From the NCBI GenBank assembly GCA_033439265.1, contig JAVTVX010000035.1, positions 7,420,001 through 7,484,000 on the forward strand: DNA of 64,000 bases, written 5' to 3'. Both the position numbers and the translations under genes were made by a program. This document shows, piece by piece, positions 12,404-23,417 of this stretch. This DNA is from Dillenia suffruticosa (taxonomy: Eukaryota; Streptophyta; Magnoliopsida; Dilleniales; Dilleniaceae). Under the pieces are notes generated by a model that ran no database searches, was not told the DNA's origin, and was given only the letters and a program-made list of their open reading frames with translations. Numbering within the stretch: the first letter of the stretch is position 1; each line of letters opens with the position of its first letter.

Positions 12404-14923
12404 CTGCAAGAATCAACAAGTAAAATGTAAATTTTCCACATCAGCAGAAATATCTCTGTCTACAATTGACTCCATAACTCATTATTAACATATAGATATT
12501 TTTCCACATCTATCATTAGGTTTGCTTATGTTTTCTTTATGCAACTAAGACATTTATTGGGGAAATTTCCAAGTGTCATTAACACATAAGTTCGAAATTC
12601 AATCAACCAGCATCCAAGAAACCAATTGTGTCATATACAAATAAGAAATGAGTTCCAGGCAGACCTTGCCTTGCCTTTATTGTTGATGGACATCCTGTAA
12701 TTTGAATAATTGTTTAGCAAGCCCCAATCCTCCATAAAACTTAAACAAACTTAAACTCATCCACTTATAAGAAGAGAAATATAGGAACTCAACTAGCAAT
12801 GTTTACTTCATCTATCATCAGAACCATGCATTTCTTAAGATAGATAAAAATCCACATTTTGTTTAAGAAGCCTTCTGGCCCTTCTCTCTGTTTACTTTTG
12901 GTCCAATCCAAATACAGAAACTAGAATTTGGTGGAAGAAAAGAATTAAAAGAGATTGGAAAAAAAAAAAAAAGAAAGAAAATAAACAATGAAGAATGACA
13001 TGAAAAAGTAGAATAATTACCATGAGTGCATGTGGAGAAAATGGAGAGAAATAGCAAGTGTGAAAAACGAAAGATTTGTGTCATAAAGCTTAGAAAAAAA
13101 TATTTACTTCATGGTCAAGTTTGCTACTACTATAAGTATAGGAGTTTGTATTAGAGTTATGTTTATTTGGATTCACCGAGGAAAAGGTAGCCTGGAAGAG
13201 GGCTAACCAAGGAGAAGATATGAGGCTCGAGGCAGACTATGGATGGGTGATCTAGAGAGAATTCTGTATCATCTATGAGAATGAGACTCGGCCATTGGTA
13301 ATGGTCATGGAGTGCTGAGGGGTTAGTAAGACTAGTGATGTATTGACTAGCGGATCAGTATAGCTATGTGATACGGTGTAATTGGGTGTCATGTTTATGG
13401 TGAGAGATGGCCAGAATAGTTTATTGAAGTGATTGTGAGAATGGTTTATTGATTGTAATGATTAAATGGTATGGAATTGTTATGATAGTAATGATGGTAA
13501 ATGTAGGCATATAGGCCAAAACAAGCAAATATTGTGTGTCTGATTGTTTAATTTATTTTCACCATGCATGCAAGCAGTTTATAATAGAGCAAATTTCCAC
13601 AAAAACCTGAGAAAGCCTTCCCCCCTTCCCCCTTAGTCTTACAAGCCACCACCTAACAGACAACCACAAATGCATCAAAAATTTATCCCCACTTCACATA
13701 TGTGTTTGGAAGTAACCAACAATAAAACTGACAATTCTTTCAGATTTAGCTACAAACATATGCACATCCATTTACAAATATTTGCAATAAGAAAACTCAG
13801 CCTAAGGTTCCAAAAGTTTGTAGCTGCATTTAGAAATCAAAGTCACAAATTAGCAGTTAAATAATCACAATGTATCCCATGCATATGATGGCACCATGAA
13901 AGAAATTTCACATATATTTCTTCAAAGTATTCCAATTTGGGAGAAAATAATTCCAAACCCCCCTTCCTCATGGTTTCACACAAAATCACCTTGTCTCCTT
14001 GTGGTTCGAAACATATCATAGTATCCCTCCATGGTTTAAACTGTGAGCCTAAATGGACCCTCTGTTACTTTGGACTGTTAACTGCCATGTGCAACACACA
14101 TGCACAATGAAAACCTGCCAAATTGAGCAATCAATTCAATCAAAATCCTAATTTCCCTCCCAAGTCAAACAATGAAAAACAACAAGAGTAGCTCAGCTCT
14201 CAACTTATGTTTGCTCAAGCTTATTCTTAGAGCCTTCAAATCCAAGCTAAATCAACCTTTACAATGCTTTTGGTACTGATGAAAATGTATGATATGTTGG
14301 TGAGATTTTATGAGAATTAGGTTTGGTTAGTAAGAATGGTAGATTGGTTAGTGATTTGTGACAGTTTGAATTTCTCATGGTTGACTGAGTTTCTCCGATT
14401 TTCTACTAAAATTGAAGCAATTTATGAGAATTAGATGAATTTTACTTGAGGAAAAAAAAAAGGACAAAAGTTATCAATATTGCTTAGTAGATTTCTGATG
14501 ACGTATAAGGAGGATGTCAAGCACTTTCACAAGGTGGGTGTCTCACTAATTCTACAAATTACAAGAGTTTCCAACTCTACGAGACGTCAAAGTATATTCC
14601 AACCAAACCATAGATGAGAATGCTCCTTTCTCTTCTCACCGCAACACTTTCACAAATTCCCATCTTCGAAACACAACTCTAAGGTTCTCATACTGTTAAG
14701 TTAAAGCAATGAACTCCTCAGTTCATTGATCTAACAACCTTAGATTTACCACCCACAAATTTAGAATACCCAAGACTGCAATCTAACCATAGAATATGAC
14801 ATTAAATATATTCATATCGCCAAACCCAAATGAAAATAACAATCATACATCACAAAAGGCTGAGTTTTTGAAAACAAAACAAAAACAAAAATCAAGTGAA
14901 AAAGGGGGGAGGGGCGTGCCTTA
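12404..14923 (-). other. Intron of the FIP2-like pseudogene, no recognised content
   Basis: The interval lies between the second and third BTB exons. I looked for coding fragments and transposon ends and found only low-complexity A/T runs, plus a stretch rich in GA-type purines around 13180-13340 without a recognisable match. It ends with a proper acceptor (TTGCAG) at 12404 but lacks a donor at its other end. Confidence 0.5.
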
Positions 14924-15190
14924 TGGGTCTTTAGTGAGGGTATGACGGCCACTGAACATACCGGCGAGCATGGAATCGGGCTCCCGATGAGTCATGTCTC
15001 CACTGTCGTACAAAACTTCTTCCCTCCTGCAATTCCAAAATTGAGACGAAAACTACAATTTAGGATTCACTGAGGAACAATTAAAATTAAATGAATTTGA
15101 ATAAGGAAAATGAGAGAGAGAGAGTTGAAGAGATAGCAATTTACCGATGTGGAGATGAATAAGAGAGGAGAAATCGGATTGGATGGACAT

Positions 15191-16105
15191 TGTAGTCGGA
15201 GATTGGTGAGGTTGAGGATGATGAACATAAGCCAACGTTGTACAACTGGTTCTTAGTTCCCCACTTCGCCTACTTGCCCTCGATCCACACACGCAGCACA
15301 GGCGCGTGCAAAATCCTCTGAAAGGGGTGAATTTTTTTTTTTTTTCCCTAGCTGAAATCATCAATAAAAATAAATAATATTTACCCATTACGGGAAATCT
15401 TCCCTCTTTTAAACGAAGTAGAAACATATGATAATTTTTATATATTTATTCCTTATTTTTTATATTGAACTCAAATTATCAAAAAATATATATAATTTTT
15501 AACTTAATTAATAAGTTTTAATACTTGTAATATAGATTTTTTTGAGAAACTTTCAAATCATTAATTTTCATAATAAAAAGTTTTTAAACTCAACAATAAT
15601 AAAAAATAATTTGAGAACCGATACAATTTTTTTATTTTTTAATAATATTTTTATAAAAAAATAATTTTATTAATTATATAATTATAATTATGTATATAAG
15701 ATCATCTATTTATATTTGAAAAATAAATACAGTAAATTTTTATAATAGATTATAAATTTTCATTAAATTTAAATATGAGTTAAATTAGGGGTACGTTGGA
15801 TTTGAATGAATTGAACACGTGAGGAATATCAAGCAAACATCAAACGTTATATTTGACAAAAAGGGAAAAGAAAAATAAGATAGTTGAATGGTTTTTGGCA
15901 GGCAAGGGTGTTCATGGCATGAGTCACGGGGAGAGGGCGACAGAGGTGTTCCAAGTGTCGCCCAGCGTCCACGTGTAGAAAGGGAACCACGTCTTCATTA
16001 GTTCGCAACGCCAACACCCCCAATTCTGTGCACAAACAAATACCCATTTTAATTTCATCGGAATCACCAACTTCACAGAACCAAAATCCTCAAAATTTTT
16101 CGACA
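15191..16105. other. Intergenic interval between two head-to-head genes
   Basis: About 915 bp separate the divergent ATGs of the FIP2-like (minus) and DUF639 (plus) copies. The centre (15420-15790) is very AT-rich. Two CACGTG G-box cores occur at 15816-15821 and 15970-15975, which could have served as a shared promoter element (inference). No gene is seen. Confidence 0.55.
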
Positions 16106-16435
16106 ATGGCAACCTATGACAACTACATATGGAGAAACCCAGCAAGCATCTATCTTCCACTGCTAACGCTTTCCTCCAAAAATGTGCTCAGTAAGCTCTC
16201 TCTCTCCCTCTCTCTCTCTCTCTCCTCACCATTTCCATTCTTGTTGTTTAATTGGTATTTATTGCTGGGGATTTTCTATTATAGTCATGATACTAATATT
16301 TATAGGGTTTTGATATTTATAGAGTTTGTGGTTATTAAATTGTTATTCAGCAATAATTATTTATTTCTATTCTTTTACATGCATGAGATGGTAAAATAAT
16401 GGGTCATTAATTATCCTTTAAACAGCAAGTTTTTC

Positions 16436-16525
16436 TATTCCCAAAGAGACAGTCTAATGATATAAACCTATGTCTCCCGATCTTGTGATACCAGATTCAA
16501 ATTTTTATATAATAAAAAAAATACT
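16436..16525 (+). mobile_element. tRNA-derived SINE, old copy
   Basis: A Pol III-like A box (GTCTAATGATAT) and a B box (AGATTCAAAT) are followed by an A-rich end. The copy resembles the SINE at 53078-53169 in the GTCTAATG and TCTCCCGATCTTGTGAT segments. Imperfect flanking repeats GCAAGTTTTTC (16425-16435) and GCAAGTTTTCC (16526-16536) look like a decayed target duplication. It sits in the first intron of the DUF639 copy. Confidence 0.65.
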
Positions 16526-17072
16526 GCAAGTTTTCCTTTGAGCTGACGTAGTAAAGTATTATGTGTCAAAAATGGCGGTGTTTAACCTTGACATGAATCC
16601 GCTACGCCTCTATGTGTCTGTTGTGAGGGACAGAATGTGTTCTGTGATTCCATTTACATTATCCACTCATGAATGAGGCTTTCCCTAGATGGGAACAAGC
16701 TGTTTAAAGTTAGTTAACTATAGTTCAAAACAAAGAATTTAGTGTTGAGACTTTCACAGAGGTAGTAACGTTGCCTTTTTACAAACAAAGAAAAATTATT
16801 TAACAAAAATGATTGATACGATATTTCATAGAAGTAATGCAGGGATTAACATCCATTGGCCTAGTTTTGAGTTTTCTTTTCCCTTTTTTTTTTTAATTTT
16901 AATTTTGTAAAATAAAAAGTTATTAAGGTATTTTTTAGGAGGATATGTTAAATTTGATCATTGATATGGTTTTGAAATGGGGGAAAATTGCAAAAAAGAT
17001 CCATGTAACCATTCCAGCTACTATTTTTTAAGTTTTGTTTGTGACATTTAGTTGGTTGAAGTTGGTATAACC

Positions 17073-18173
17073 CACTATAAGAAAACAAGGTATTAATAAC
17101 GAAAAAAAATCTATCGATAATAGTGACAGAATTGCAACGGATTAATGTCAGTAAAAATTACCTAGAAACTAATGACGGATTAGCAATGAAAATTAGTAAT
17201 GAAAATATTTTCGTCTGTAATCCGTCAGTGTAATGGTCTAAGGTAAAAAAAAATGTATATAAACCTATCAGTGGCGAAAATATTTTCATCGATAATCTAT
17301 CAGTATAATGGTCTAGGGTTAAAAAAAAATTTATGTAAAGCTATCAACGACGGAAATTAGCAACGGAAATATTTCCGTCAATATAATAGTCTAGGGTAAA
17401 AAAAAATTATGTAAACCTATCAACGATAAATTAGCGACGAAAATATGTCCATCGGTAATCCGTCAGTGTAATGGTCTAGGATAAAAAAAATTATGTAAAC
17501 TCATCAGATTTTTCTTTTTCTTTTTCCTTTTTATTTTATTTACAAATTCATTTTATTTTTATTATTTTATAATTCTTTATTTATTTTATTTATTTTATTA
17601 GGTCTGTCAAAAAAATAATTTGTCATTCTATTTTAATTAATCAAATTTATGTTTTTGATTCAAAAAATATTTTATTTCTATTCGGTGCCAATTTAATCAA
17701 AGTCGATTTTAAACAGTTAGAAAAGTTTAATGAAAATATTCAATAGAAAAAAATTACCCCAAGATAAAGAAAAAATGAATTGAGATGAGAGTGAAATAAG
17801 AAAAAAATGTGAGAGTAAGATAAATATTAAAAAAAATGAGAGTGAGATAATAAAAAAAAGACTTTACAAAAGGGATTGTGGTATAGTGGTTGTGACAACT
17901 CAAAAATTACCATGATGCTTAGGTTCGAATCCGAGTGAAGACAGTTTTCTCAAAAAAAAAAAAAAAGATGGCAGGCAAGCATACACGCGGGGTGCGATGT
18001 TGGCGCGTGCATCCACACTGATAGTTTTACATATTATTTTCTATCAATTCTATCAATGACGGATTTTTTAGCGATAGATTTATCTATAAAAAATTTCGTC
18101 GGTAATATATTTTAACAATGAAATCTTTACTATCAGGATATTTTCGTCATTGATATCTTGTTTTCTAATAGTG
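17073..18173. mobile_element. Non-autonomous CACTA (En/Spm-type) element
   Basis: The left end CACTATAAGAAAACAAGGTA and the right end, which inverts to CACTATTAGAAAACAAGATA, form terminal inverted repeats beginning with CACTA. Subterminal sequence contains repeated units of the form GTAATCCGTCAGTGTAATGG with GTCTAGGGTAAAAAAA, at about 17214, 17288, 17375 and 17448. Similar short motifs recur in inverse near 18050-18150. No transposase is encoded. The 3-bp flanks (ACC left, AAA right) do not match, so the expected target duplication is not visible. Confidence 0.8.
17879..17966 (+). mobile_element. tRNA-like SINE nested in the CACTA element
   Basis: TGGTATAGTGG (17879-17889) fits a Pol III A box and GGTTCGAATCC (17922-17932) a B box, followed by poly-A at 17952-17966. 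The spacing suits a tRNA-derived promoter. There is no matching acceptor stem, so it is not a working tRNA gene. The true left border and flanking duplication were not resolved. Confidence 0.55.
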
Positions 18174-19192
18174 AAAAACGGGGCTAGTTTGGTGTTTGTG
18201 GTAAAATAGAGAAAAGCAAAATCACTTGGCTTTGTGAAGTAATGTCCCTCGAGCTCTTCTATTGTTGCTTCGCACCTGAATTAACTTTTTGGTTAATTTA
18301 ATTAATTTTATATTAAAGATCCACTACGAGTGAATGTTTCATAATGCTTGATACGAAAGCTTCAAATGATTTTTGCTCGTGTTCATAAAACATTTATGAA
18401 CCATTTGTAAATTGGTTTGTTCATTTTGTTAAATGAATCAAATTTAAACAAAATTTTTATACTTGTTTATCATATGAGCTGAGTTTGAACATAGTAATTT
18501 ACTCGTTGATGTAGGTAGGCCTGTGGCTTAGTCCATTTAGCTAACTAAAGCAACCGAATTTTAACATCTTTTTTTTATTCATCGAGAGAACAAGGCTTGT
18601 CTAACTTCATTAGAAGAAGAGCTGAGCTTAAATACTTCTTGGGCTCTTTTGTAGCTCTACTCCTATGTTCCTAACTGCTACTATTACTAATCTTGAAATT
18701 TCTGCAGATCATTAAACACTTCAAAATGGAATTCGAGTCCGGTTGGAGTCCTGATTCTGACAATTACTCTAAGAAACTAGTGGAATTTTGCAGCGGAAAA
18801 GCTCTGAGTGATCTATGCTGCAACATAGAAGAAAAGATAGCTGATGGATCATTTAGTCGGCGACATGATGTTAGCATGGGAAATGCCCAACCCTCAAGTT
18901 GAAGTACCACACGAGGTTGTTGCATGGTTCAGTCTCTACTTTAGCGTTGTAAATAATATTCTCTTTGAATTCATGTTATTTAACATGTTAGAGAGATTTT
19001 TATGGAATGCCTTGAATTATAGAATCTAGTGGAATAAGGACTCGATTAGATGAAGAAATCATTGATCCTTAGCGATAAAACTTCATCATGACCCGTTTTT
19101 CTACTGCAGGATGCTAATATAAGCCTGATCTTTTTATTCAGAAGTATGAATAAGGGTTATTACGTCTTTAATCTGTTAGCTTGTTTGTTTAG

Positions 19193-19220
19193 TATCTCTC
19201 TCTCTCTCTCTCTCTCTCAG
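19193..19220. repeat. CT microsatellite
   Basis: A (CT)n run lies in an intron of the DUF639 copy. Other CT or GA runs lie near 16196-16222, 28317-28336, 42493-42516, 51500-51520, 58013-58031, 58308-58330, 61722-61740 and 62259-62274. Those near 42493 and 58013 precede start codons and are probably in 5'UTRs. Confidence 0.85.
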
Positions 19221-22200
19221 TTGGTTCTGACTTTTTTTTCCCCTCTCTCTCTCTCTTTCCCATGCATGTGTTGCAGAAGAGTGTGGCAAAGGAGAAGGAA
19301 GATAGAAAACCACCTAAGAGCATGACACAAGGGCAAAATGATGTCTCTCTTCTCTATTCAGACATCATGCCTTTCCTTGTAATTCCTTCTACTTTATCTT
19401 CCATGTTTTTGCAATTGCAAATGACTTTCAGCAATGAAATTATGACATTTGTACTATACTATAATCACACATGACTGTCTTACATCATTCTTGTATCGAT
19501 GCCAGTGTTCAAAAGCTACTTGAGGGCCCTCGGTGCTCGAGTTCAGAAAGCTCTGTAATGCCATGCCTATGTGTCTCGGATGAAATGGCCCTAACTCAAT
19601 GCTTTTCTCTTTATAACCACCAATTGAGATTTAACTCTAATCAACTCTTTACGGTTAACTTCATGTTAAGATGGTACCTATAGAGCACACTCTCCCTACT
19701 TGGCTTCAGCATTGACCGGGGCTCTCTCTTTCACAACTTTGCAAGAGAAATTGCATAGTGAAAGTAATTTTCTTCCTCATTGTTTGTTTCAGGTGGATCA
19801 TGGGCCCAATGTTGGTGAAGATGCATTTGTCTGGTTCGGATCAATGGTTCCCTTATCGACAGATGTTGCTAATGGAAAATTCATTTTTGAAGCGCTAACT
19901 GCACCAGCTTCATTTTCCTGCATCTGATAAATTTATTAGAGAAATGAATAGGTCTGTGATTCTGTCATCACAGACTTACAGGAAAAGTTATATATATTTG
20001 GTAATTAGAAAAAGGGATTGGTTTGAGATTTGATAAGTGATAAGCTCTGATTGCAATACTCAATTCTTTGGATGTCAGAATACACTATGGTTGGGTGCAG
20101 CCTAAGAAACCTCTTCGCAACACAACTAGGCTTTTTTGGACTCTTTGGACTCTTGCATACAAGCCATATAGATTTTCTACATTTGACAGAAATTTAAGCT
20201 TAATGCTTGAACTTACCCTGCCACCTGCAATAATTTAGTTCCATCTCACCTGCTCTAGCTAAGCAGTGGAAGTTAAGGAGTTGGATCTGATATTAGAATT
20301 GTCAAAAGTTACAACCTTGTATATTTGGCAGTTGAGAAGGTTTCAAAGAAAGAACCAGAAAATTAAGCCCCGGGGGGGGGGGGGGGACCATCAGTCCTTG
20401 GTTATGTGACTGGGAGCTGTCAATAATCGGCTTTACACATATGGTCATGTCGTTGTTGTCAATGCCATGCTTGAAGGAATAGAGTAGAGTGAAGCGGCAA
20501 TTATATATTCTAAAAAGAAAAGAGGATGTTATGCTCTTTTATACTAATGATTATATCATTGTTTGTATCTTTGTTTGATTTATAGTTGCACAAAACGATT
20601 ACAAAAACAAGCCAAACCAAAGGGAGTGGAGCTGGCAGACGACGAGTTTATATTGCACGTAGAGGGAACAGCAAGCACTCAGAGGGTAGTACACCAGATC
20701 GGAGGATCAAGTTGGCCAGGTTGGTCCATGTGCTTAAATGTTCTCTTTGGATCCTTGATATCTCAAGCAACTGGAATAACTTAAATGATTCCAACGAGTC
20801 ATACACCTTTTTGACTTCACATACAATGTATTTGTGGGTTGTACTCTGCATGTCTATGTGGATTACTTATTGTGGAATTATTTTTCTAGGCAGGCTTACA
20901 CTTACAAACTATGCTTTATACTTTGAGGCTTCGGGAGTCATTTCAAATGAAGATGCCCTCAAAATAGACCTTTCAAAGGATGTTGAGCAGAATGTAAAAC
21001 CCACTGCTAGTGGCCCATGGGGTGCTCCTCTATTTGACAAAGCCATAAGCTATGAGTCTTCTGACTTGTAAGTGCTGCTTACATTGTTCTCATTGCTCTT
21101 GTTTCTATTTGTTGTCATGAGAATTGGCACCATAATGTTTTCCCATTATTGTGAGAATGTCATTTATTTTGACCCTGCCATGCTGTTTTTATTCCCAAAA
21201 AAAAAAATCTCTAAAAATTCTTCTTAAACGGGCATTTAGGTTGAACTCGCGTCCCCAATGAGCAACACTAATGCAGTGAAGCTTTAAGCTTTTAACACAA
21301 CTTTTGAACCTAGTCTCTAGTGCTGATTATCACTGAATTACCGTCCAAACCCATGTCAAATATTAAATTTTGGTTGATTTCGACCATCTTTGTTACATTT
21401 AAGCGGTTGAAATTTCATGTGACTAATATATATCTACATGTAAGCAAATGGATGCATACATTGTCCCTTTCTTTATAATTTTCTTCTTTTTTCCGATTTA
21501 CATCATCAACTTGGCTCTGATTGTTGGATGCTGAAATTCATAGATCAGAGAGTATCATTTTTGAGTTTCCGGAGGTGACAAGCTCTGCAAGATGAGACCT
21601 TTGGCGTGCTTTGATAAAAGAAGTGATACTACTGCTTCGGTTCTTATCTGGGCACAAGGTGGAATGTCCGATCCTTGCATGGAAGATGCATGCGAGGACA
21701 ATTTGGGGGGTTATACGGCTGCATGCAGCTAGGGAGTTGCTTAGACTATCATCCCCAGCTCCTACTAGTTTCTTGATTTTTTCATTATATGATGAACTAC
21801 CAAAGGGTGACTGTGTCTTAGAAGAGCTTGCTGAGAGCCTGAAGCACACTAACACCACCCACCAATGCAGCGCTAGCTCAATTTTGAGGAGTTTGAACAT
21901 GCCCAGCCCAAGTGTGCCTGGTGAAGAGGTCAGGATAGGTGATGAAGCTACTGGAGATGTGATTACCCATACTGAGAACCTTTCACCTCTTGAGAGCAGT
22001 ATCGATCTAACAAGAGACGAAGCAAAGGAGCTGATTGTTGCAAAAGCTACCGCCGAAGGTCTGAAAGAGGAAGGAATTGCAGATAGCGTTGCAGTTCTTC
22101 TGGTAAATAACTTCGCCTAAATTCTCTTAGGACTAAAATTATATTGGAGTGTCCCTTTTTCTTTGGCTTACTGACGCAACTCTGTGACACCATGTTAGTT

Positions 22201-23417
22201 TAAGACTAAACCCTAGTAGAGTGAACGTAGTTTTAAACCAAACAGTTTTTAAATAAGTTTGTTGTCATCTCTTATTATGCTTTGAAATTAGTCAATCAGT
22301 CACTCCACTGATTTGCAAGCTTTGACGGTGCTCCTACATTCTTGTGTCTTTAAAAAACTAGCCCCCCCCCCCCCACCAAAAAAAATTTCCTATCCTTTCT
22401 CCACCATAGGGCTATCTAAACCCTGAACTGCCATGCTTAACGTGCTTATGTTTCATTTGAATTTTCGGGACCTACCAAGTCCACTTAAACAAGTGGTACC
22501 TTGGTTTGAAGAAATCATTCAGTGGCAGAGGCTAGCATTGACCCTTTTGGTGTTTCATAATATAGTCATAATTACATACAAGTAGGTCTTTCTTCATATC
22601 CATTAGCGATCGATTCATTTTTCTAATTGTACAAATATCTATTTTTAATCTGTGACTCACTTTTCATCTTTTGGGATCAAGCCCATGGGCTTACCGTCTG
22701 CCTTTTTCTGTCTGAATTTTGAATTGTGATCTGTTAATGGAAGAAAATGCAAATGTAGGGAGTGGTTTGCCAAGGCAATGGCAGCTTGTTTGGTGTGGGT
22801 AGCAGCAATAACGCTCAAGGCAAGACAAGAAAGAGTTGACAAAAAATGCCAGGAAATTGTGGTCCGCACAGGTTCTGATCAGACAACCATAGAGAGCATA
22901 GTGAATGCACAAAATGGACTCCTAACTGCCCAGGAAATTTTGCGCGAGCAAACATTGCCCTATTGAAAATCAGAGCAATATTCTTGTGGAAGGGAGAGAA
23001 GGTATGGCACTGCATGTTCGCGTTCCCTCCTCTTCTGAAAAGTGTTTTTATTTTATGAGCAGAAAAGGTTTCTTTGTGACCATCACTTAGGCTATAAAAG
23101 GGCTGTAAAAAAAGATGACTAAACAAACAGCAGCTAGTATATTAACGATCTATGGTTTTTCCTTGCAGCAAGCAAAGCATGTGATGATGGTGCTAGTAGG
23201 ATTAGCTACCCTCCTAGCGATTGTTCCTTTGAAGTTCGTAATTATTGGTGCTGTATCCCACAAGTTTATACTAACATCAAAACTTGGAAAGTACATTGAT
23301 ACGGATCAAGGAAACCGACGCTTGAAGGAGTGGTGGGATACAATCCCCGTCGTTCCTGTCCGAACATTGGATAAAGCTCCTGATGATCAGACAGGTTGTA
23401 AGCCCGTGCCCAAGTAA

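Larger units (their letters stand above)
524..15190 (-). pseudogene. FIP2: FIP2-like BTB/T1 and pentapeptide-repeat protein, decayed copy, 3' end off the left edge
   Basis: Recognisable exons on the minus strand: 15145-15190 (ATG at 15190), 15026 to about 14924, 12269-12403, 4480-4636, 3474-3520, 3224-3297, 2896-2954, 2260-2319 and 524-604. The first three encode a BTB/T1 (KCTD-like) domain with motifs REPDSMLAGMFSGRHT and DRDGKHFRHILNWLRDG. The later ones encode A(D/N)LxG pentapeptide repeats such as ANLEGANLEGANLK. Order and content match plant FIP2, a formin-interacting BTB/pentapeptide protein (family knowledge). Lesions seen: a one-base loss in exon 2 giving TGA at 14992-14994; no GT donor after that exon, which runs into TAA; CGG instead of an AG acceptor before 4636; a frameshift in exon 4480-4636 giving TGA at 4559-4561; and TAG at 3240-3242. 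The exon expected between 4480 and 3520 is only doubtfully visible near 3660-3710. The last pentapeptides lie beyond the left edge. A retrotransposon occupies the intron between 12269 and 4636. The substitutions and splice losses argue against simple base-calling errors. Confidence 0.86.
16106..23417 (+). pseudogene. DUF639-family protein gene, decayed copy
   Basis: Exon-like blocks: 16106-16190 (ATG; assignment tentative), 18708-18915, 19277-19378, 19793-19951, 20586-20719, 20890-21067, 21544-22102, 22759-23001 and 23169-23417 (TAA). Most have proper GT-AG borders. The protein matches plant DUF639 proteins of the At2g21720 type, from memory of the family: DMMLAWEMP, YSDIMPFL, VGEDAFVWFGSMVPL, RLTLTNYALYFEASG, GPWGAPLFDKA, IRLHAARELL, RRLKEWWDTIPVVPVR. 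The C-terminal part is hydrophobic, as is usual for the family; the function is unknown. Lesions: missing bases at about 18861 and about 19903 that shift frame; TGA at 21593-21595 inside an otherwise open exon; a one-base loss near 22946. The exons expected between 16190 and 18708 and between 22102 and 22759 were not found. The last exon is open. Several independent lesions make a functional protein unlikely. Confidence 0.85.

Noticed and set aside
16028..16399. 123-codon frame over the first DUF639 exon
   Set aside because: Beyond the donor at 16190 it runs through a CT microsatellite and intron sequence; only 16106-16190 is plausible as exon.
17879..17966. Functional tRNA gene
   Set aside because: A and B box matches and a poly-A end are present, but no acceptor stem pairing or clear anticodon arm is seen; a SINE-type origin fits better.
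524..23417. Explaining all frameshifts as sequencing errors
   Set aside because: Lesions also include nonsense substitutions and altered splice sites, and the intact genes in the same window show none; errors remain possible for single-base indels.
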